62,000 nt of DNA from Tubiluchus corallicola (GCA_030141605.1 JAQGDQ010000084.1:295001-357000), one strand, 5' to 3'; shown: positions 1 through 10,087, numbered from the stretch's first letter. Numbers and translations are program-made. Notes: generated from the sequence alone by a model not told the origin.

Positions 1-250
1 TGAAGTGTGCTACGAATGCTCTGACTATTTTTTCAAACTTTATGCAATGTTATCTAAATTTGTTTCAAACTTTATGCAACGTTATCTAAATTTGTTTCAA
101 ACCAGCTAACATCAAAATGGCTGCGCCTAAAACAGACATCGTGGAAGTCTAAGTTTATGTATTTTATACAACGTTACTGTTAATGCAAACCCTGTATGCA
201 GTAAGACAGCATGTAAGTGATATTTTGTTTCAAGACGAGTTTTTCTACCT
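1..250 (+). mobile_element. TTAA-a MITE fragment, cut by the window edge
   Basis: Matches the middle of the TTAA-a family (best complete copy 18639-19089): ACGAATGCTCT, TTATCTAAA.TTGTTTCAAA and ATCAAAATGGCT are shared in order. A segment of about 35 bases (TTTCAAACTTTATGCAA to ATCTAAATTTG) is repeated twice in a row, which other copies lack. No coding capacity. Confidence 0.7.
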
Positions 251-394
251 TTGTATAAGTAAAGACTTCTCTTGGGCATATCAAGCAAGTCATATGTCGA
301 CTCTGGCTTCACTTAGAGGCGAGCATTAATGATGAGTGGGTTACGGTCTTGCCACCCACATCCAGCAAGTCTTGCCGCCTAACCACAAGCTGAC

Positions 395-560
395 ACTCTG
401 CGAGAAGTGTCGAAAGTAACTCACCAACACGTTCACACTAGTTAGCAAATCAACAGTCAAAGAGTTTGCAATAACTAGCCAACGGTAATTCAGAAACTAG
501 TTCACACTTGCGAGTTTGCTGTCAGAGAGAAAACTCGCTAGTTTGAGCGCCCCCTAACAC
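395..560. repeat. Degenerate GCGAGTT-rich repeat (same type as 25290-25560 and 58980-59185)
   Basis: Contains alternating CTCGC/GCGAG, TTCACAC and AACTAG words in imperfect inverted order. The same vocabulary (GCGAGTTAC, TGTGAAC, AGAGAGAA) recurs near 25.3-25.6 kb and 59.0-59.2 kb. This suggests a diverged MITE family with TTCA-containing ends; boundaries are unclear. Confidence 0.4.
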
Positions 561-658
561 TGCTAGCAAACAAAATCGATTCGATTGATTGTAGGCCTCA
601 TATGATCTCCAATCTCTATCAAAAACTATGTGACAAGCAATGGCAGCTCGTAGATAAA

Positions 659-1119
659 ATTAGTGGGATGCTACTTCAGAAAATTTTTAACCATTGTTTT
701 AATACCGTGTAAAACGAAACAAACATAGGTAATTTATTTGTCATTTTAAACAAACAAATATACAAACATTAATATATAAACTACAGAAAATCTTAAACAA
801 TTTTTTTTATTACGAATAGCCTAAATCGCCGCAGTTCAAGAATATGCTGGTACACTGTTTTTAAGCACGTGGCAACTGACAACAAACTCTGTGAGCGACA
901 GTACTTTTTCTATCTAGCAGCAGACTCTAGCAGTGCAGCGTGCTGGGTCTTTTCTCAGACATTAGCGCATAACACACCACTGTGCTTGGCTGTGAAGCAA
1001 ACGTGCTTTGGTTCTGTACAAATATAAAGAGAAAGACTTATTATATTGAATGTTATCAATAATATTGAGTGAAAATAGAGGGTGCTGCAGTTCCACAGTA
1101 CCTATACACGAGCCGCCAC
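659..1119 (-). mobile_element. GGCGG-family MITE, inverted copy
   Basis: Reads on the minus strand from CGTGGCGGCTCGTGTATAGG (right end) to CAGAAAAT/ATCCCACTAAT (left end), as in the copies at 26841 and 38897. The internal ACTGTGGAACTGCA, GCTTCACAGCC and AGTACTGTCGCTCAC blocks are conserved. The short open frame across its right end is only the terminal region of the element. Confidence 0.7.
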
Positions 1120-1509
1120 GTTTACCAAGTATCTTTGCTCATAATCACTACAAAACTCCTCTCTTTTTCCACTAAACGAACGATTAAATCCAATACTGAA
1201 GACGAAAGTTATAAAACAAAAATGGCAACTCTTAATAAACACCCTCCTAATTAGTGCGGAAACAATTCAAAGGAATTTAATTTCCAGGCAAGCAAAGTAA
1301 ACGCTGCAATTAGAGCGTTCTGGGAAAAACTAACAATATTTAATGAGGAGGAGTAATTATTAATTGATTACAGCGCCAAAGATATTGGGTAGAATTCGTG
1401 ATTTATTTAGTATCGACCGTGTCACGCGGCGTAGTGAGTTGCATTATTAAGTTCTCACAGTTTTCTATGAACTAAGTAAACTTGACTTTGTCTCTGTAAG
1501 TTTCATCAA
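1120..1509. other. Spacer with no recognised feature
   Basis: AT-rich non-coding DNA. I see no exon, RNA gene or repeat that I can name. Confidence 0.6.
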
Positions 1510-1858
1510 TTATTAGTTTGTAAAGGGTTAAATTCATAATACAATATAAATTTTAACTCACGCACACATATGTATATATAATTACATACATAACTCAGGC
1601 AAAATTTATCCTGGTTTTATCGTAAATTTTAGCAAAAGTTCTTGTTCTTATATATTTGCAAGTAAATCGTGCATGTAGAAAAGTTTGTCATTTTTAACAC
1701 TTTCCTAATAGAGTAATCTAAATAATCCCAGTGAATAAATTCTGTTATTATAGACTTTACTTATTATAAATAATTGCTAAGATGTTTTATAAGCAAGTTT
1801 GTGGTACATGTATTAAGGACATAGTTATAATTTACCGTGTTGTATATATTATTTGATA
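1510..1858 (+). repeat. Interspersed repeat shared with 28260-28615 (LINE 3'-UTR-like)
   Basis: About 350 bases align along their length with 28260-28615, including AACTCAGG.AAAATTTATCC, AATCGTGCATGTAGAAAAG and TTTACCGTGTTGT. The second copy continues into AATAAAGATTT and a (CAT)n tail. This copy is cut short where a TTAA-c fragment begins. Confidence 0.65.
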
Positions 1859-1860
1859 AT

Positions 1861-1971
1861 AATTCTTTCACGTAAGTTATTTTTGAAAAAAAATAGTATG
1901 TTCCCTTTCAATATTTTAAAGAGCAGATTGTTTTGACCTACAGTTTAAGATTGGGTCAAGTTTTGCTTTAA
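1861..1971 (-). mobile_element. TTAA-c MITE terminal fragment
   Basis: Matches the right end of the inverted TTAA-c copy at 51835-51930: TTTCACGTAAGTTATTTTT, then AGATTGTTTTGACCTACAG and GATTGGGTCAAGTTTT, ending CTTTAA. Only about 110 bases remain. Confidence 0.65.
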
Positions 1972-2129
1972 GTTAGTAGGCTACTCTTGACCCCCAGGCG
2001 TCAGAGAAGATCTTAAAACCCATTTATTGTTACTTCCTGAAACAAAGAAGACACTTGTCAAACCGTAGAAGTAATCAATTCATGTCCGAAAGCTACTAAG
2101 TAAAATATTATGGCAGCACAATCACTACT

Positions 2130-2290
2130 GTTCACTTTTCCGTAAGTACGGTTTGTGGACTCTAAGACAGTTGTGTTGTAGTTCTACAAAAGTGTGTTAT
2201 CAAAATAAAATTGTTGTGAAAAAAAATGAGTTTTTCTTCAATGCCTCTGTTACGAAGAAGTTGTTCCATGTAATTCTCATGGTGCTAAAA
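2130..2290 (+). pseudogene. Broken duplicate of the 5' end of the TTLL gene
   Basis: Bases 2167-2265 align with 2773-2868, the leader and first codons of the TTLL gene downstream. Shared blocks include TTGTGTTG.AG, GTTATCAAAAT.AAATTGTTG and AAATGAGT.TTTCTTCAATG. The first start codon of the gene is ATA here. The next in-frame ATG (codon 8 of the gene) survives but its frame stops after about 15 codons. Homology fades by about 2300, so this is a truncated duplicate and not a second gene. A longer frame starting at 2153 is in another register and looks accidental. Confidence 0.7.
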
Positions 2291-2740
2291 ACGTTTGAAA
2301 ATCTGTTACTGTATGCTGTAAATACTCAAGCAAAACACCTAGTCACCTAGCGCTTGAACTGCAGTTGGTGATGACCTTGTTCCTCCTGTGAAAAGCAACT
2401 TCAAAAGCAAACCACTGGTCAAGTGATTAAATGTTAAACTTCTAGAAACAACGAGGTTAATTGTAGCGGACGAAGGGGTGACAGATTCAAAACAAAACTG
2501 CATTGTTAAGCTATTAATGCATATGATAAACATACTGTACCTGCTTACAAACAAAACTGTACTTAACATGACTGTTTCTACGTAGATTACAGTGCGCAAA
2601 ATCCAGGTAAACATTATTATGAGTACGTGAATGGAACTATTAAGTCAATTATGCGGAGTTATTTGAGTAAAGTGGCGCTTGTTTTATATACATTTGAATA
2701 GAAGGTTTTTGAGTCAATTAAGAGACTGATTCTATTCACC

Positions 2741-2787
2741 GTGAGTCTAATGAACGGCGCCTACTGTATGAGACCTTTGTGTTGCAG
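2741..2787 (+). other. Candidate 47-base leader intron of the TTLL gene
   Basis: CACC|GTGAGT at 2741 and TTTGTGTTGCAG|GT ending at 2787 fit 5' and 3' splice-site consensus. The upstream duplicate has CC|GTAAGT and TTGTGTTGTAG in the same relative places. Conservation of both ends suggests a tiny 5'-UTR intron, or an acceptor for a more distant first exon. This is inference; no transcript evidence is available here. Confidence 0.3.
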
Positions 2788-2811
2788 GTCTAACAAAAGT
2801 TTGTTATCAAA

Positions 2812-4515
2812 ATGAAATTGTTGTGTGATAAAATGAGTCTTTCTTCAATGCCACCGTTACGTTCTTTGCCTATACTGATTATTTTATTGCTGTTAAAGCG
2901 ACAATTAACAATTACAGCTGGACAAAATATGGAACTTCTTGTCGACCGGTCGTCTATTAGTCACTGGCTCACACTGAATGGACAACAAAACGACACAGAC
3001 GCATCATGTGTTCGGACACTTCCAGCGGTCATCCCAAGTATTTTTTCAAACGTTCCATCTGTCATGAATTTTGGCTTGTATGGGCAAATAGTTCAGGAAT
3101 TGCCAAGCTATTTGAAGAAAAAACTCAAATGGAAATTTAGTGCAAAGGGTGGCACTGCAGATATACAATACTTAAAAAGGATGCTACTGCTTTCGAATTT
3201 CCAATTCACAGACAGTCCTGACTGGATCGCTTACACTAGCATGTTGTACAATAAAACGATGCCGGTCCTCCACGAAGGAGGGAAATTTAACCAGCTCCCA
3301 GGCTCCCAGAAGGAAGCCATGCAAAAAGACACTTTATGGAGAAACATGAAAACTCTGATCTCAAAACACGGACAAGAAGAATTCGATTTTGTCCCACAGA
3401 CTTTCATATTACCAGAAGAATTGTTTGAATTTTATGAGTACTATGGCAACCAGAAAAATCCAGGATTGTGGATTTATAAACCGTGGAACAGAGGGAGAGG
3501 CATCGGTATTGAAGTCATCAACTCGACGATCCAGTTACCAAACGCAGAAATAGTAATACAAGATTATATATCAAAGCCATATCTTCTCGATGGCTTTAAG
3601 GTCGATTTGAGAGTATTTGTTTACGTTTCATCGCTAGATCCGTTAAGGATTTATATACACGAGCTCGGAGCTATCAGAATTGCTACGGAAAAATATTCCA
3701 CTAATTCACTATATGACAAATTCATTCATATTACCAATGTGTTCATTCAAAAGAAAAGTCCAAAATATGACTTTTCAAAACACATGCAAAGTTTGCAAGA
3801 TCTTTGGCGTTACTTAAAACAGAAGGGCATCGATACTAAGCTTATTTGGCAACAAATCCAAGATTTAGTTGTAAAACAGTTTATTGCTGGTGAAAAAGTT
3901 TTGTACAATATGATGAACGCCCACGGTAAGAGCCCTTATTGTTGCAATGAACTATTTGGACACGATATTATCTTAGATGACCAACTGAAACCATGGTTGA
4001 TGGAAGCTAACACCTTTACTGCATTTGGAGATGATAATATCGGAGAGATGTTGCGAGACCGACTCAATTTAGCTGGATATCGTTTGCCAGAAACACCGAG
4101 AATTCGTATTAGCAAAACTGAGAGTAATTTCTCGAACACTTTTGAGCACATCGTAGGACCCACGTTACCAAAGCCATTATCTAGTTCAACTCTCAAGCCA
4201 CACGAACATTTAAAGCGTCTCCACTTTACAACTAACGCATCAGAAGAGGAAATAGAATCTCACATTCTAGACGATCTTACACCAGCTGATGTACGTGAAC
4301 TAGTAGAAGCAGAGGATGAGTACCAGAGACGAGGAGGTTTCCAGCGAATCTTTCCAAGTCCGAGATCTCATAAATACCTTAGATATTTTGAGCAAAGGCG
4401 TTACAGTAATTTACTACTCGATGCCTGGACAAGGAAGTATCATAAGAATCCCAGTAAAGGATGGGAAATATTGGAAAAGTTATGCAAAAACATCAGCAAT
4501 GCTTGTGATTCATGA
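2812..4515 (+). CDS. TTLL4-like: Tubulin tyrosine ligase-like protein, TTLL4-type glutamylase
   Basis: A 567-residue single-exon frame. Family enzymes ligate glutamate chains onto tubulin or other proteins using ATP. Visible family landmarks: LPSYLKKKLKWKFS (97-110), FNQLPGSQ (159-166), KDTLWRN (172-178), FVPQTFILP (193-201), IYKP (221-224), RGRGIG (227-232), Q250, KVDLR (263-267), DPLRIY (276-281), HITN (306-309), ELFGHDI (380-386), KPWLMEAN (393-400). The Mg/ATP ligands K223, Q250, D265, D385, E398 and N400 are present, so it may be active. The usual EVN reads EAN and the following SPS motif is changed. The C-terminus (LDDLTPADVRELVEAEDEY, then RIFP) is typical of TTLL4. Odd points: no introns, which suggests a retrogene, and a hydrophobic stretch at 17-28 resembling a signal peptide or anchor, unexpected for this normally cytosolic family. 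The start is the first ATG after an in-frame leader; M8 is an alternative. TTLL membership is firm; the TTLL4 subgroup is likely. Confidence 0.88.
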   Translation: MKLLCDKMSLSSMPPLRSLPILIILLLLKRQLTITAGQNMELLVDRSSISHWLTLNGQQNDTDASCVRTLPAVIPSIFSNVPSVMNFGLYGQIVQELPSYLKKKLKWKFSAKGGTADIQYLKRMLLLSNFQFTDSPDWIAYTSMLYNKTMPVLHEGGKFNQLPGSQKEAMQKDTLWRNMKTLISKHGQEEFDFVPQTFILPEELFEFYEYYGNQKNPGLWIYKPWNRGRGIGIEVINSTIQLPNAEIVIQDYISKPYLLDGFKVDLRVFVYVSSLDPLRIYIHELGAIRIATEKYSTNSLYDKFIHITNVFIQKKSPKYDFSKHMQSLQDLWRYLKQKGIDTKLIWQQIQDLVVKQFIAGEKVLYNMMNAHGKSPYCCNELFGHDIILDDQLKPWLMEANTFTAFGDDNIGEMLRDRLNLAGYRLPETPRIRISKTESNFSNTFEHIVGPTLPKPLSSSTLKPHEHLKRLHFTTNASEEEIESHILDDLTPADVRELVEAEDEYQRRGGFQRIFPSPRSHKYLRYFEQRRYSNLLLDAWTRKYHKNPSKGWEILEKLCKNISNACDS

Positions 4516-4860
4516 ATTTAATACACGGCTGTATAGTTAACTCTCTGATAAGTTATTTTTACATTTTTTCTTTCCCCATTCTTGCAACTTATTAGGGAAA
4601 ACAACTTTATCCTGAAAAAACTGAAATCACATTCTGATTTGGTGTGTAAATGTTCAGTGAAATTTAGGTTTTAGCACCAATCTTTATACCCCATATTGTC
4701 TTTGATACACCATATCCCATATGCATTTTATACCCATCTTAATAGTAATGTCAGTATAAATTACCCTATTTCTAAAACCTATTTATTATTATTTATAATG
4801 ATAACTATATATTTATTAAGACCTATTTATTGATGTTATTTCAAAACATATTGTACTGCA
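4516..4860. other. AT-rich 3' flank of the TTLL gene
   Basis: Non-coding. No canonical AATAAA is seen on the plus strand before about 5150, so the polyadenylation site of the TTLL gene is not obvious. It contains TATTTATT-type repeats around 4780-4840. Confidence 0.5.
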
Positions 4861-4863
4861 GGG

Positions 4864-5200
4864 CTGTGGTGTGAAATGAAATGTAATGCTGGCAAGGAAT
4901 ACAGTAGACTTCTCAGGTGTGCATGTGAACGTGGCTTTATCTAGCACAAACTCGTATTCTTACCTTGTGTTAGTAAAAGCCACTAGTCACGTGCACACCA
5001 GAGCTTATAAAAAGGGAAGGTCTGCTGTAGACCCTTGTCAGTGGTCGTGTCTTTCATTGCAGCTCTGTTCACATTTCACAGGCTTGCCGCTAACTCCGTT
5101 CTTCTAGGTAAGCTGTTTGTTCCTTATTGGGGGTGTAATATGTAGTAATAAAATTGTCATTTAGACTCTATTGTTTGGGTGTTTTGGGTTTGGTGCTGAA
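4864..5200 (+). promoter_or_regulatory. LTR-like Pol II promoter segment
   Basis: TATAAAAA at 5006-5013 is followed 32 bases later by an initiator-like TCAGTGG (5038). AATAAA follows at about 5148 and a GTTTGGTGCTGAAGGAC stretch at about 5186. The order TATA, initiator, AATAAA, primer-site-like sequence resembles an LTR, perhaps BEL/Pao-like. No second LTR or gag-pol frame is seen, so this may be a solo or truncated LTR, or a lone promoter. Confidence 0.35.
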
Positions 5201-5860
5201 GGACTTAATTGAGACATACCGCACGGTGTGGGCGGTGTTGCCATCCGTCCTGCCTCCGTTAAAAGCGGACAGCAGTCCAATATGTACATGTATTTACGAT
5301 GGAAACATCTTGAAAAAGGATGATATTATAGGCGTTTAACCATCAGACATGGATTGACCTTGAAAATCCTATATTTCGACACTAAAGTTATTATCCGGTC
5401 TGCTCTTATAGCTAAGAAAATAGTTCTTAAAAGCTAGCAACAGCCATATTGTTAGCCATCTTGAAAATTGCAATGGATTGATTTCATAACCAAAATTAAT
5501 CACTTTAACGAGCTCTGGCTGTGCGTATCATGCTTTTGAGTCAAAACGAACGCTTTTCCTCTTTTCTGCTAAACTAAATACCCATTTCTCTTGGTCAAAT
5601 GGCGGCCATCTTTTTCGATGTCATAATTTCTGATGTTCAAATTTAGAGCCTTTCTGGCTCAAATTTCGGCGTATTTTGGATATGTTATTTTTTTAACCAA
5701 ATACTACAAGGAAACACCAAAAACCATTTTCTTGGGTTTCTTATGGTAAGTCAATAAACTGACCGTACTATAAGCAACTGTGTATTATAAAATGTAGACT
5801 GTCATATTTTACTGTTTTTACTGTATCTGACTGTTGTGTTTTGTTTCTCTCGGAAGGCTC
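5200..5860. other. Spacer without recognised genes
   Basis: Contains short ATGGCGGCCATCTTTTT and GCCATCTTGAAAATTG words resembling YY1-type motifs common in MITEs. No terminal repeats or exons are recognised. Confidence 0.45.
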
Positions 5861-5869
5861 GCAAAGAAA

Positions 5870-6215
5870 ACCAGAAAACACTTCGTCAAATTAAACTAGT
5901 TTATTAAGCGAGAATTCTACAATGCAAAAGTATGAAGGAACGCGAAATGTTTACAGTAAACGTGAAGATCAGGAAACGTTTGAGTGTATCTGAAAATACA
6001 TGTATACAAGAGAATGTGTATGTGTACGTCCGTGCGAATCTGCGTGTGTGTGTGTCTCAGCGGCCTGCTTCGCCTTATATCGGGTGCCAGGGAACATTCT
6101 AGACGTTTCTTTCTAGAACATTCTACAAGGTAAGACGATTATTCTAACGGAACATTCTACAATGTTCTATTTAATTCTAATAGATGCCAGCGATCTCCAC
6201 AACACTGACCCAACA
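5870..6215 (-). promoter_or_regulatory. Minus-strand LTR-like promoter with heat-shock-type motifs
   Basis: Read on the minus strand: three GAA..TTC clusters (6168-6149, 6127-6114, 6103-6091), a TATA-like ATATAAGG (6080-6073), a transcribed-like region, and AATAAA (5905-5900). The spacing fits an LTR U3-R-U5 layout or a heat-shock-type promoter. No open frame follows. A short (TG)n run lies at about 6044-6054. Confidence 0.35.
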
Positions 6216-6447
6216 TATCGAATGACCTATGTAGACGACCTTTTTAGCTCTAAGCTGTCTGCGTGTTTATGAGGCCAGCAACGCCTTCACTAGTCACTTA
6301 TTCCGTGATGATATACGTCTTGCACCTTATGATTGCAGTTTTGCAATTAGACATACTAATTGACTTCTGTTCGTATCTAGCTAACTTGCTTGACATGCAT
6401 GGTTATCGATGGTAAAGTGTGCAAACATTGGATTAGTATTTTATTGA

Positions 6448-6985
6448 ACAATTCTCTTCTCAATTACTGAATCGCATTACGAAAGGCTTATTGAAACAAC
6501 TACATTAAACTTACTTTTTAATAGAGGAACTAAATTATTTCGGTATAGAATAGGCGAACAAAATACAGATTGCTGTCATTGTAATAAAGCAACTCCTCAA
6601 ACACCAGAACACGTTATATTTGACTGTGATTTGGTAGACCATCAATTTCGAATGAATATAAGACAAATTCTGCCCTCAGCCAACATAAGCGAGATTTATC
6701 TAAAAAGAGATAAAGATGTGTGCCAGGCATATGTAAATATTGTTAGAGATGTTGTGCGGAAAAAATTGTTACAAAGTAATTCAAATTATATTCACAGAAA
6801 AACAGGTACTGAGTTAATCGTTATATAAGTTATAGTGTAAACTATGTATATATTTTAAATTTATTCTTAATTGGCATTATGTATAATCTTGTCATCGTAA
6901 ATAGTTACATTTTGTAAACGCACCTCTGCAAATAGAGGGGAAACAATGTATTCATTGTTTAATAAAAGACTTATAATAATAATAA
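6448..6985 (+). mobile_element. 5'-truncated LINE, ORF2 C-terminus and 3' tail
   Basis: An open frame from 6448 to the TAA near 6826 encodes about 126 residues. It has the C-terminal knuckle CCHC (x7) then EHVIFDC, a layout typical of non-LTR retrotransposon ORF2 tails (RYRIG upstream, DCDLVDH after). It is followed by a short 3' UTR, AATAAAAG and a (TAA)n tail ending at 6985. The frame is cut upstream by a TGA at 6445, so the reverse transcriptase is missing. TAA-type tails occur in I-like LINEs; clade is not determined. Confidence 0.7.
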
Positions 6986-7122
6986 TGAAACGCTTACGAT
7001 TGTCTAGATTATGTATTTACTATTTTACTTCTGACTCTGCGTGGTGATGAAGATGTGAAAGGGCAGCTAAAAGAGCATTTTTCAAGGGAAATATTTTTTG
7101 ATTGTTTCTAAATTCTCTGTGA

Positions 7123-7735
7123 TAAGCCTTTTCACAGTTTCGTTGTGCGCACGCGCAGTTGATGTCGGTCAAAGGTTATGTGTACCACAGCAACGCGTCT
7201 GTACACAGCCGTCACGTGACATGTGGGTAAAACAAATCTGTCTGCCGCATTAGTTCAGTAACTTCAATTGTTTTATGTGGACTTATGTATTTTATCATAT
7301 TAGTAGACAAGAGATATGTTGATCTATTACACTGTAAAGACGTAATTACGTTTTAGTATAACTGAGTCGCTCTTGGTCAAAGTTTAAGTGTACCACAGCA
7401 ACGTGTCTTAACTACAACCGCCACGTGACATGTGTAAAGCAGAGTCGCTTAGCGCATCAGTTCAGTAAGTTCAGTTGTTTTACGTTGGCTTTACTTAATT
7501 ATGCACTAGTCTGTGCATAAAGTAATTTACTAGCAAGATCTTGCCTTGGGAATAAGAAAAAATGAACTAATAATTGGGAAATAAGCTAAAATTTTAGCCA
7601 GCTGTTAAAACTATTACGATCACAATAGCATGGGCTGCGAGGCATTGTCAAGTGTACGCAAATACGTTGTCTGGTACACTTAACCTTTGACCTTTTCACA
7701 ATCGTCATTAATTGTTTGAACTGCGAAAAGGCTTA
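7123..7735 (+). mobile_element. K-family MITE, long composite copy
   Basis: Ends are TAAGCCTTTTCACAG (left) and CTGCGAAAAGGCTTA (right), inverted repeats of each other. The head segment (GGTCAAAGGTTATGTGTACC, GTCACGTGAC, TTCAGTAACTTCA) occurs twice, at 7166-7260 and 7376-7475. The stretch between the two (about 7270-7370) reappears inverted at 48155-48232, so this is a longer family variant and not random junk. Confidence 0.75.
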
Positions 7736-7904
7736 ATGTTCAAAGCATATGGACGTACCTTTTAGTCCAACTTTTTCCAGTGCAACCTAAAATTGTTAAA
7801 AAAAATTCTCACAACAAAGGTGAAAAATTCTTTAGTCTTAGTATCCCCAGCTTGATGCTTTTACATGGAAGAAAAATGGATCATTTATATGTGAATTAAC
7901 AGGG

Positions 7905-8263
7905 TTACCGTATTTATTCGAGTATAGCGCGCAAAATTTTCTACCTAAAAAAAGACGTCAAAGTTTGGGTGCCCGTTATAAATGAGGGCTGGGGGGAGGC
8001 GCAACTGAGGAAATAATCAATAATATTTGCGTCATCAGCAGACTTTGTCAGACGGTGCTACGTCTAGACTGTTTGTCGGACGGTGCCTGGCCCATGGAAA
8101 TCCAGCAGCTAGCCGAGAATTCACTATACCAGAGACGAATGTTAGAGACTGGAGTTGTTCAACAACGTTTGTCACTTGCAATGCTTGGTCTGAGCCGAGA
8201 AATAGTGAAACCGATTTTTAATCGAAATTAGGAGTGCTCGTTATACTCGAATAAATACGGTAC
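7905..8263. mobile_element. TIR element with TACCGTATTTATTCGAGTAT ends
   Basis: TACCGTATTTATTCGAGTAT at 7906 is matched by its inverted copy ending at 8263. The termini are about 27 bases (one or two mismatches), with an element of about 358 bases. The short open frame inside (8027-8221) has no recognisable protein similarity. Similar termini are known from MITEs of many animals; superfamily not assigned. Confidence 0.75.
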
Positions 8264-8317
8264 CTAATAATATAATAGCCAGTCTCGTGTCTGTTCTACA
8301 TAACAAAACAACAGAAG

Positions 8318-8395
8318 CAACAACGACGAGGACGAGGACGAGGACAAGGACGACTACAACGACAACGACAACGACAACGACAATGACAACAGCAA

Positions 8396-8426
<31 letters not shown>

Positions 8427-8440
8427 AGCAACAACAGCTG
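8318..8440 (+). repeat. GAC/ACA trinucleotide tract
   Basis: GACGAG repeats followed by ACAACG and ACAACA repeats. It lies just before a TTAA-a copy. The Thr-rich reading frame here is low complexity. Confidence 0.9.
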
Positions 8441-8459
8441 TCTATTGTGTTGTGTTTGG

Positions 8460-8860
8460 ATTGCATGTTTTTAATGGAGTGACGTTGTACAAAAACTTGT
8501 AAATTTAAACTCCCTCAACGACAGTTAGGCGCAGCCATTTTGACAGTAAATTGTTTCAAAGAAGTTTAGATACCATTTCGTAAATTTTGAAAAAATAATC
8601 AGAGCATTCCTAGCACTCTTCACTAACTAAGAAAAAGTGGAAATGATTTTATCTTCTCAGTAAGATCAACAATGTGTTTTTTGGTGAATCAGTGGTGCAC
8701 ACTGGGATGGTGGTACAGTGACGTTTTACCTGCTGACGGTTTTACCTGCTGCTGAATTTTCTTTTAAAGTTTACATTAAGTTTCAAAACGGGTAGGCGAA
8801 CTGCTAAGTAACTTGCATGAAAATTTTTTACGGCATAATTTAAAATTCTTGTCCTTTAAA
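8460..8860 (-). mobile_element. TTAA-a MITE, inverted copy
   Basis: Contains AAATTTAAACTCC, GGCGCAGCCATTTTGAC, AATCAGAGCATTC and GTGACGTTTTACC in the order seen in other inverted copies. It ends AAAATTCTTGTCCTTTAA at 8860, giving the terminal TTCTTGTCCT-TTAA. The left end is blurred by the adjoining trinucleotide tract. Confidence 0.7.
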
Positions 8861-9032
8861 TCAGGGATTCAAATCAAAAACTCCATACACCAAGTTGAAT
8901 GTTTCTATTTTTCTAACCCATCACTGTTCATAAGAAAATTCATAATTTTTGTTCAAAACATCTTCTAAATACTTGAAAACAAGAAGGACACCGTGTTTTT
9001 TTTCATTTCTAAATGCAATTTTAATGTGAGAA

Positions 9033-9676
9033 CAAAATCGTTCATAAGTCGGCAACTAGCTTTTCCTGATATTCACACAATTATCCTGAATCTCCATTTC
9101 ATGAGGATCATTTTGATACCAAGTTCATCACTCTATGTTATTTCTAAGGTGAGATAATCCATGTTGAAGTTGAGCTGCAGGCTGCGCAGTGAAAAACATA
9201 ATCTTGAGAAAATCGCTGTTAAAGTTCGCCATCGCGTCTCTACAAAACACTTAGCAACCGCACAAAATGTTGGTTGCTATGGACTTTGCAAGAGCAAATT
9301 GAAGTTACGTTTAAATCCAGTAGATGGCTCTTCCTGACCAAGATCTGGTCTTGTCAACAGAAAAAACCTGAAGCAAAATGGGTTCTTCCACGAGCTACAA
9401 CGGGGAGAAAATACAAGTTTTATCCACAGTTGCAGAAAAGTAGGTAAGGAGTTATAAAATTAGATTTTTAGTATTTTTCAGCATTTTCTTGATAATTTGA
9501 TGCCAGAATACAAAACTCCAATATATTTAGCATTTGTTTTCATAAAAAAAATGTAAAAAAAATCGACTTTTAAGCAAATTTTTGGTGCGTTCTACTTTGG
9601 AGCATGATAACATAGTTTTTTAAAAAAACTAGTTATTAAAACTAGTTAGTTAAAACTATGCCGAATTATGGACGGA
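9033..9676 (+). mobile_element. TIR element, CGTTCATAAGTCGG ends (pair with 57809-58375)
   Basis: The left end AAAATCGTTCATAAGTCGG is mirrored by CCGAATTATGGACGGAAG at the right. A second copy lies at 57809-58375, with shared ATGAGGATCATTTTGATACC, CAGTAGATGGCTCTTCCTGA and AAAAACCTGAAGCAAAATG. Non-autonomous; no transposase frame. Confidence 0.75.
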
Positions 9677-10087
9677 AGCATTATTGGTTATGTCACAGCA
9701 TCGCTGCAGGTTAGCTAAAGTTTTTTAGCCGCATTGCACAGATTTTCTTTATGAAGCTTAATCAACCAAAACAAGTAATTAGGCTAATCTTCTCGCGGAG
9801 TTATTGTGGACAGCTAGATTAATTAAATCGAGAAATACGGGCAATCTTTGACGGAATGTTCATTTCACTGCCATTTCGACAAACGAAGTAAATTAGCGTA
9901 ATTTTATCCTAGTATTCAATTTGATCAATTTGATCAATTTGATCACGTATGATCAATTTGAAAGCCAGGATAGGATAAATTACTGTTGATTTGCCTCGGG
10001 GGGGGGGAAGCTCATGTACCGCCCTGGACGCCTCAAGCACTTAGGTACCCGTTACTGCATAAAAGATCTAAGAGAGACCCTTTTACA
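9677..10087. other. Spacer with a small GATCAATTT repeat
   Basis: Non-coding. Bases 9917-9960 hold about five copies of a 9-base TTGATCAAT motif. A nine-G run lies near 9999. Confidence 0.6.

Noticed and set aside
8027-8221. 64-codon frame
   Set aside because: Lies wholly inside a TIR element (7905-8263) without transposase motifs.
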